Positions 58,091 to 64,000 of a stretch of 64,000 nt of DNA are shown one piece after another. Below the pieces are notes generated by a model. The model made no database searches, had not been told where the DNA came from, and was given only the letters and a program-made list of their open reading frames with translations. How positions within the stretch are numbered: the stretch's first letter is position 1; every line of letters begins with the position of its first letter. Origin of the DNA: Spongilla lacustris. Its lineage: Eukaryota > Porifera > Demospongiae > Spongillida > Spongillidae. Both the position numbers and the translations under genes were made by a program. The stretch covers positions 8,247,023 through 8,311,022 of the forward strand of contig OX442427.1 of the NCBI GenBank assembly GCA_949361645.1, read 5' to 3'.

Positions 58091-58554
58091 ATGACCCAGC
58101 AAGGGGCTGCACTTCAAGGCTACAACAACGAGCTGATAAAATGTTAGTATGGCGGTCTGCACTCGCTGCAGTGTCTTTAGAAGTTTGTACTCATTTATCA
58201 GGCATCGAAGACCTTTGCGCAAAACGTGATGACCTTCACCGTCAGATCTTACAAGAAGATGAAGAGAAGCAGAAGATTCAGAACGACATTCGTATCCTGA
58301 CAGACAGGTTGGCCGTTATAAACGAGAGTTTAGCCAAGAAGATTGCCACTCGGAACGATTACGATCGAACAATTTCGGAGACCGAAGCCGCTTACAAAAA
58401 GGTACGCACGGTATAGCAGTGTGCTGGTGAATTAGTACTTCCCCGCCAGATATTAGAGAGCTCGCAGTCTTTATTACACGTGCTGAAACGTGAAGCTGGA
58501 AACCTCAAAGAGAAAACAAGCCGTGTTACAGAAGGCAAGCCCCACGGCACGTGA
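58091..58554 (+). CDS. SSNA1: SSNA1/NA14 coiled-coil microtubule protein
   Basis: Three exons: 58091-58142, 58202-58401 and 58450-58554; phases agree; 118 aa, the usual length. [20 protein letters not shown], the heptad-rich [37 protein letters not shown] and [19 protein letters not shown] match SSNA1 throughout. The protein is almost wholly alpha-helical coiled coil and self-assembles into fibrils at centrosomes, basal bodies and axonemes, where it stabilises or branches microtubules (family knowledge). It is tail-to-tail with the CRYM-like gene, 63 bp between stops. Confidence 0.97.
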
Positions 58555-58617
58555 GCATTCTCAACAGGAACTCCCGCCAAAACATTTTTGTATTCAATAC
58601 ACGACACGATTATCAAC

Positions 58618-59918
<1,301 letters not shown>

Positions 59919-61180
59919 TTTTAACCACACCAGTATCGGGACCTACGTTAGTAGGTCCTATGTAGGATTTGAAGTGTCATGAATACGATTAGCAAAAACC
60001 AGATTCCATTATTGCCGATGCACCGTAGAATCAGTTGGAATTTAGCGAGCGTATTTGGATACAGCCAACGATTATCTACAATGTAGTAAAACTGCCGACG
60101 CTTAGAAAGCTCAGACAACAGAGATAACGCTCACTCGTTCCCACACTAGAACCTGAAAACATGGGAAAACACGATTCCTTCTTCTTCTTCCGGATCTGAT
60201 AAGATAAGATTCACTCGGATAAGAGGTTTATTGTGCTGTATCTTTGTCACGATTGAAGCGTAATGTTAGCCGTTATGCGGAAGCACTAGAACCACCAAGT
60301 TACAAACTTACTGCCGAGTCGGATTTGTTTTATTATTTTCGTAAGGGGAGTTATGCTTGACACAAATTCGATCTTTAGCAACTTAGTTTTGTTAGCAATA
60401 GCCCACAACAGATTTTATCGGCCCTTGGAAACCATAAAGTGGAGATCCAGAATAAACTTGTGGTTGAACACGTGTTTCTGGCGAGTGTATGCAGCTGCAG
60501 TCACGTCGATCGCCAAGAGAAAAGAATAGTGCAAGAATATTGCCAGTTAAATTATGACACTGACAGTTGTACGTGTGGTTGTGCTGACGAGTCGCGCGAT
60601 GAAGCTCCGAAAGACCGTTCACGTGAAAAAAAAAAGAACAATTGAACGCTACAAAGTGGGTTAAGCCGATCGCAAAAGTAAGAAGGATCGATAGGCTAGC
60701 ATGAAGGCAGAAAGAAGGCGGATAGCGTGAAGGTGGAAAACCACTGCATGCAACTGGCCGTCGCAATTAAGGCCAAAGAAGTTGGCATTGATTGGCCATG
60801 GGTGACTTATACAGGTGAGCTACCTAACATACAACGAAAGTAACACTATATTTGCGCCCCCCACCCTCATGTAAGCAAGCTGTCAAAGATGACCTGTTGG
60901 TAGGACCATTTATAAGTGAGTTTTGTTCAATGCCGACAATGGTAACGGGAATGTCCTCCACAATTGCGTGGTCCCACTAGAGCAAATCAGGTGCTGCTCA
61001 TTCAAGCTGCAAAGGTGATGGAAAACAGAACACCGTCCCACCAGGATGGGGGTGAACCACTCTGAATAGGTGGGTGTATGTGACTGTGTGTGTTGAAAAG
61101 TGTGTGCCATGTCTCATGGATATGTTGCCAAGTGGTGTAGTGTTGTGCTAGCTATCCCCCTCCCCTTCCCTCCTGTCTCA
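59919..61180. other. Unresolved region; possible small multi-exon gene on plus strand
   Basis: An ATG near 60750 opens MQLAVAIKAKEVGIDWPWVT up to a GTGAGC donor. A following exon-like segment (about 60879-60918) reads AVKDDLLVGPFI, and a further one after 61000 would end at a TGA. The frames are joinable but I recognise no family, so this is not called as a gene. No other coding signal seen. Confidence 0.3.
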
Positions 61181-62012
61181 TCTTCTCTTCTCTCCTACCC
61201 TTCCTCTCCATTCTCTTCTCCCCTCCCCTCCCCTCTTCTCTCCTCTCCCCCTTCTCTTCTCACCCCCTTCCCTCCTCTCTCCTCTCCCCCTTCCCTCCTC
61301 TCTCCTCTCCCCCTTCCCTCCTCTCTCCTCTCCCCCTTCCCTCCTCTCTCCTCTCCCCCTTCCCTCCTCTCTCCTCTCCCCCTTCCCTCCTCTCTCCTCT
61401 CCCCCTTCCCTCCTCTCTCCTCTCCCCCTTCCCTCCTCTCTCCTCTCCCCCTTCCCTCCTCTCTCCTCTCCCCCTTCCCTCCTCTCTCCTCTCCCCCTTC
61501 CCTCCTCTCTCCTCTCCCCCTTCCCTCCTCTCTCCTCTCCCCCTTCCCTCCTCTCTCCTCTCCCCCTTCCCTCCTCTCTCCTCTCCCCCTTCCCTCCTCT
61601 CTCCTCTCCCCCTTCCCTCCTCTCTCCTCTCCCCCTTCCCTCCTCTCTCCTCTCCCCCTTCCCTCCTCTCTCCTCTCCCCCTTCCCTCCTCTCTCCTCTC
61701 CCCCTTCCCTCCTCTCTCCTCTCCCCCTTCCCTCCTCTCTCCTCTCCCCCTTCCCTCCTCTCTCCTCTCCCCCTTCCCTCCTCTCTCCTCTCCCCCTTCC
61801 CTCCTCTCTCCTCTCCCCCTTCCCTCCTCTCCCCCTTCCCTCCTCTCTCCTCTCCCCCTTCCCTCCTCTCTCCTCTCCCCCTTCCCTCCTCTCTCCTCTC
61901 CCCCTTCCCTCCTCTCTCCTCTCCCCCTTCCCTCCTCTCTCCTCTCCCCCTTCCCTCCTCTCTCCTCTCCCCCTTCCCTCCTCTCTCCTCTCCCCCTTCC
62001 CTCCTCTCTCTG
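61180..62012. repeat. 23-bp polypyrimidine minisatellite, about 34 copies
   Basis: Unit CTCTCTCCTCTCCCCCTTCC plus CTC; nearly perfect, with one shortened unit near 61829. Almost pure C/T on the plus strand, and the source of large spurious Leu/Ser/Pro and Arg/Glu/Gly frames. Confidence 0.96.
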
Positions 62013-62575
62013 GTAAGCATCTTTTGTGTGAATGGCGAATTGCTCTGATCATATACATGTACTCACATCAAGGACAGACATTTATGGCGATTATTCCTGA
62101 TGCCTTCACTACTGGCTTTGAAGAACGTATGAGTACCTTCAGTCAAGAGGTGAGGGCTTTGAATCCTGTGAGGATAGTTGTGATGGAGATTCGGGTTGGG
62201 GCTACATGTATGTCAGTTTAGGATGTTTTGGTTGGAGCCATGGGAAGGGCAATTATGGTTTGAGCTCACATTATATTTTGTGACTTCACTACTAATTCCT
62301 CCTTTCCTACACTACTACTTTCTTTAGGGATCCCCTCATCTTCCAGTCACATGCCAATTCAGAGACATTAACTGTTTAAAGGAAATTGTTTGATTGTGAT
62401 GTGATTTAATGATGATAGCAAGTGAGCAGAACAAACTGTCCTATTGTACATACTGCTGTGATGTATGTGATGCAATGGGTTGTATTCCAAGATTCCCCTT
62501 CCTTCTACGTTTGTGCTCATGCATGCAATGTATAAGTACATGTCGGAACCTGCCGGGGGAACAAAAGGAGTGAAA
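62013..62575. other. Unresolved; exon-like segment MAIIPDAFTTGFEERMSTF
   Basis: Between an acceptor-like CATCAAG at about 62070 and a GAG|GTGAGG donor near 62150 lies an open, protein-like segment, GQTFMAIIPDAFTTGFEERM followed by STFSQE. No partner exons or family recognised. Confidence 0.3.
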
Positions 62576-62875
62576 CAAGATATAAAAATAAAATTGGTGA
62601 TGTAGGATTTGTATAGATAGCAATTGAGTAAAAAGTAAGGAAACAAGGAATTACGGATATTATGCATTCATTAAATTATAAATATTACATACCTACATTT
62701 AGCAGACCTTCAGGCAGGTAGATTTGCTAAATAATGTACATGTGTAGGTCTGTAATATTTATAATTTAATGAATGCATAATATCCGTAATTCCTTGTTTC
62801 CTTACTTTTTACTCAATTGCTATCTATACAAATCCTACATCACCAATTTTATTTTAATTAAATTTTTATATCTTG
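62576..62875. mobile_element. 300-bp foldback element with about 120-bp arms
   Basis: Left arm from CAAGATATAAAA runs through GTGATGTAGGATTTGTATAG and ATTACGGATATTATGCATTC. The right arm repeats this inverted, almost without mismatch, ending TTTTTATATCTTG. The centre contains CAGGCAGGTAGATTTGCTAA. It is the intact relative of 33040-33228. No coding capacity. Confidence 0.92.
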
Positions 62876-63012
62876 TGTAATAGTAACATGTTATGCTGTT
62901 CTATTATTATCAAAACGATCAGTTAGATTTATAATATTTGTGCACTATAGCGGCTCACAATTTTTGCCAGCTCACAAAATAAGGTATATTCATTATCGAG
63001 TTGTTGGTGTTC

Positions 63013-63261
63013 TTAGCTTGACTTACACGTACTGCTTTTGAGCCAATTAGAAGCTAAGATGTCAGCAGGAGGTGTGTGCTGGAGCTCACGTCCCAGTCCA
63101 CTGCCAGCTTCTGCCTTGGCACAGATGTAGGCATGATGGCAGGTTTGGAGCACTACATCCCTGAGCTTGTGGTGCCTGGATACAGCATCACCACCTGGCT
63201 TACATGTTAAGACACGGTGACCTAAGGGATCCAAATGGTCAATGTAATTAATAGCGTCCAC
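63013..63261 (-). pseudogene. Reverse-transcriptase-element tail fragment
   Basis: Frame contains CKPGGDAVSRHHKLRD, a run with conserved His/Cys (CHHAYIC) and HTPPADILASNW. This resembles the C-terminal region found after the RT in some retroelements of sponges and cnidarians (a GGD-x-x-RHN-x-LRD and PADIL-x-x-NW pattern). Only this piece is present, so I call it a relic. Confidence 0.55.
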
Positions 63262-63341
63262 ATCCTTATCAAATCACCAGTTATATGTAGTGAATTATTT
63301 GCTATCAAAATGTAGTGATATCGAGAGTGCATTGGGTAAAG

Positions 63342-63389
63342 TCACTGATATGGAGCAAGTACCTGCAGGTACTTGCTCCATGTCAGTGA
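63342..63389. repeat. 48-bp near-perfect palindrome without spacer
   Basis: TCACTGATATGGAGCAAGTA-CCTG followed directly by its complement; 23 of 24 positions pair, centred on ACCTGCAGGT. Confidence 0.92.
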
Positions 63390-63854
63390 ATTATTTTAGC
63401 AATGTATTGTTATCATTGCTATCAAATTACTGCTGCCAGACCTAGGCAAGGAACACTGGCTTGGCATTAAAAAATAAAAATAAAAAGATTTGTATGGTAT
63501 GAGCATTAAAATATTTACAAACACAGTTGTGTACTGGCAGAGATAGCCTATGTATTATCTCTGGTACTGGCTAGCTTAAAAGTAGGCCTACATGTACATA
63601 TCACCTAGTGACGCCTATTCAATGTGATTATTTTGTACTACGGATGCGACGTCACGTAATTATTCGTTACAAGTATTAAATACAGAAAAAAAAAGTGAAA
63701 CATGCTGGTTAATGTTTGCCGCAATACAAGCTAGTGATATAATAGTGGCAGCTAGCTCAACTAGTGACGTCACACCGTAATTATGTCTCGCTCGTTTGCC
63801 GTATATACAATATTTGGAATAGGCTTGGAATTTGAAATTCCCGCCTGAATATAC

Positions 63855-63977
63855 ATGGCTACTGATTCTCAAACAGGTCTTTCGATCCGAGATGGAGCGT
63901 TATATCTCGTACAGGAAAGGCTCGATACCTTTAAGCCTCTTTGGCCGTTCCATGTAGGCAACTGTGCTCCGCTGAAA
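63855..63977 (+). CDS. Survivin-like BIR protein, first exon (partial)
   Basis: ATG at 63855, 41 codons to a GTGAGC donor at 63978; the rest lies beyond the window. The frame reads ...LYLVQERLDTFKPLWPFHVG then NCAPLK, matching the start of a BIR domain (R-x-x-TF-x-x-WPF ... P). The short N-terminus before the BIR resembles BIRC5/survivin rather than multi-BIR IAPs. Survivin is the chromosomal passenger complex subunit that reads histone H3; assignment from one exon is tentative. Confidence 0.65.
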
Positions 63978-64000
63978 GTGAGCTAATAGTCCCTGGCGTT

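Noticed and set aside
61100..62221. 373-aa Leu/Ser/Pro-rich frame and two Arg/Glu/Gly-rich antisense frames
   Set aside because: Generated by the 23-bp array; no start context or homology.

Overview
The window is eukaryotic nuclear DNA from an animal. It has many compact multi-exon genes with GT-AG introns, often about 50 bp, and a metazoan gene set: a SOCS protein, a PIDD death-domain protein, parkin-like proteins, a survivin-type BIR protein and cilia genes. Short introns, tight gene spacing, frequent ACATGT motifs and very repeat-rich introns suggest a non-bilaterian animal, most likely a demosponge. That placement is inference; no species marker is present.

Layout: 120-10026 (-) LENG8-like SAC3/GANP protein with a 4.4 kb minisatellite intron; 10213-10516 (+) COX6B; 10611-11849 (-) DUF268 protein; 12000-16320 (-) TOM1; 16397-17020 (+) TMEM11; 17213-18580 (-) DHRS7B-like SDR; 18825-19427 (+) SOCS; 20576-22725 (-) ATPAF2; 23212-27996 and 28210-31015 (-) two tandem parkin-like genes; 31265-32971 a nested hAT-type transposon; 33977-37562 (-) a RUN-PDZ protein; 37927-39281 a homogeneous 52-bp satellite; 39266-44825 (-) KIF19-like kinesin; 44978-45670 (+) PHF5A; 45819-50526 (+) BBS1; 50649-51529 (-) MRPL58/ICT1; 51595-51676 (+) tRNA-Leu(AAG); 51772-55656 (-) PIDD1-like; 58091-58554 (+) SSNA1; 58618-59918 (-) CRYM-like; 60000-63850 unresolved and repeat-rich; 63855 to the window end (+) first exon of a survivin-like gene.

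Genes are packed as head-to-head pairs with 75-250 bp between starts (LENG8/COX6B, TOM1/TMEM11, DHRS7B/SOCS, KIF19/PHF5A) and tail-to-tail pairs (COX6B/DUF268, TMEM11/DHRS7B, BBS1/MRPL58, SSNA1/CRYM). Several are mitochondrial (COX6B, TMEM11, ATPAF2, MRPL58) and several ciliary or centrosomal (KIF19, BBS1, SSNA1). They form no single pathway.

Main points for a second look: both parkin-like genes stop after the REP-like segment and lack the catalytic RING2; many introns carry a private minisatellite that abuts, and often copies, the splice site; and the gene set is enriched for genes that in human lie on chromosome 17. Exon models were made by eye. Where phases are described as agreeing, reading frame and homology both support the junctions.
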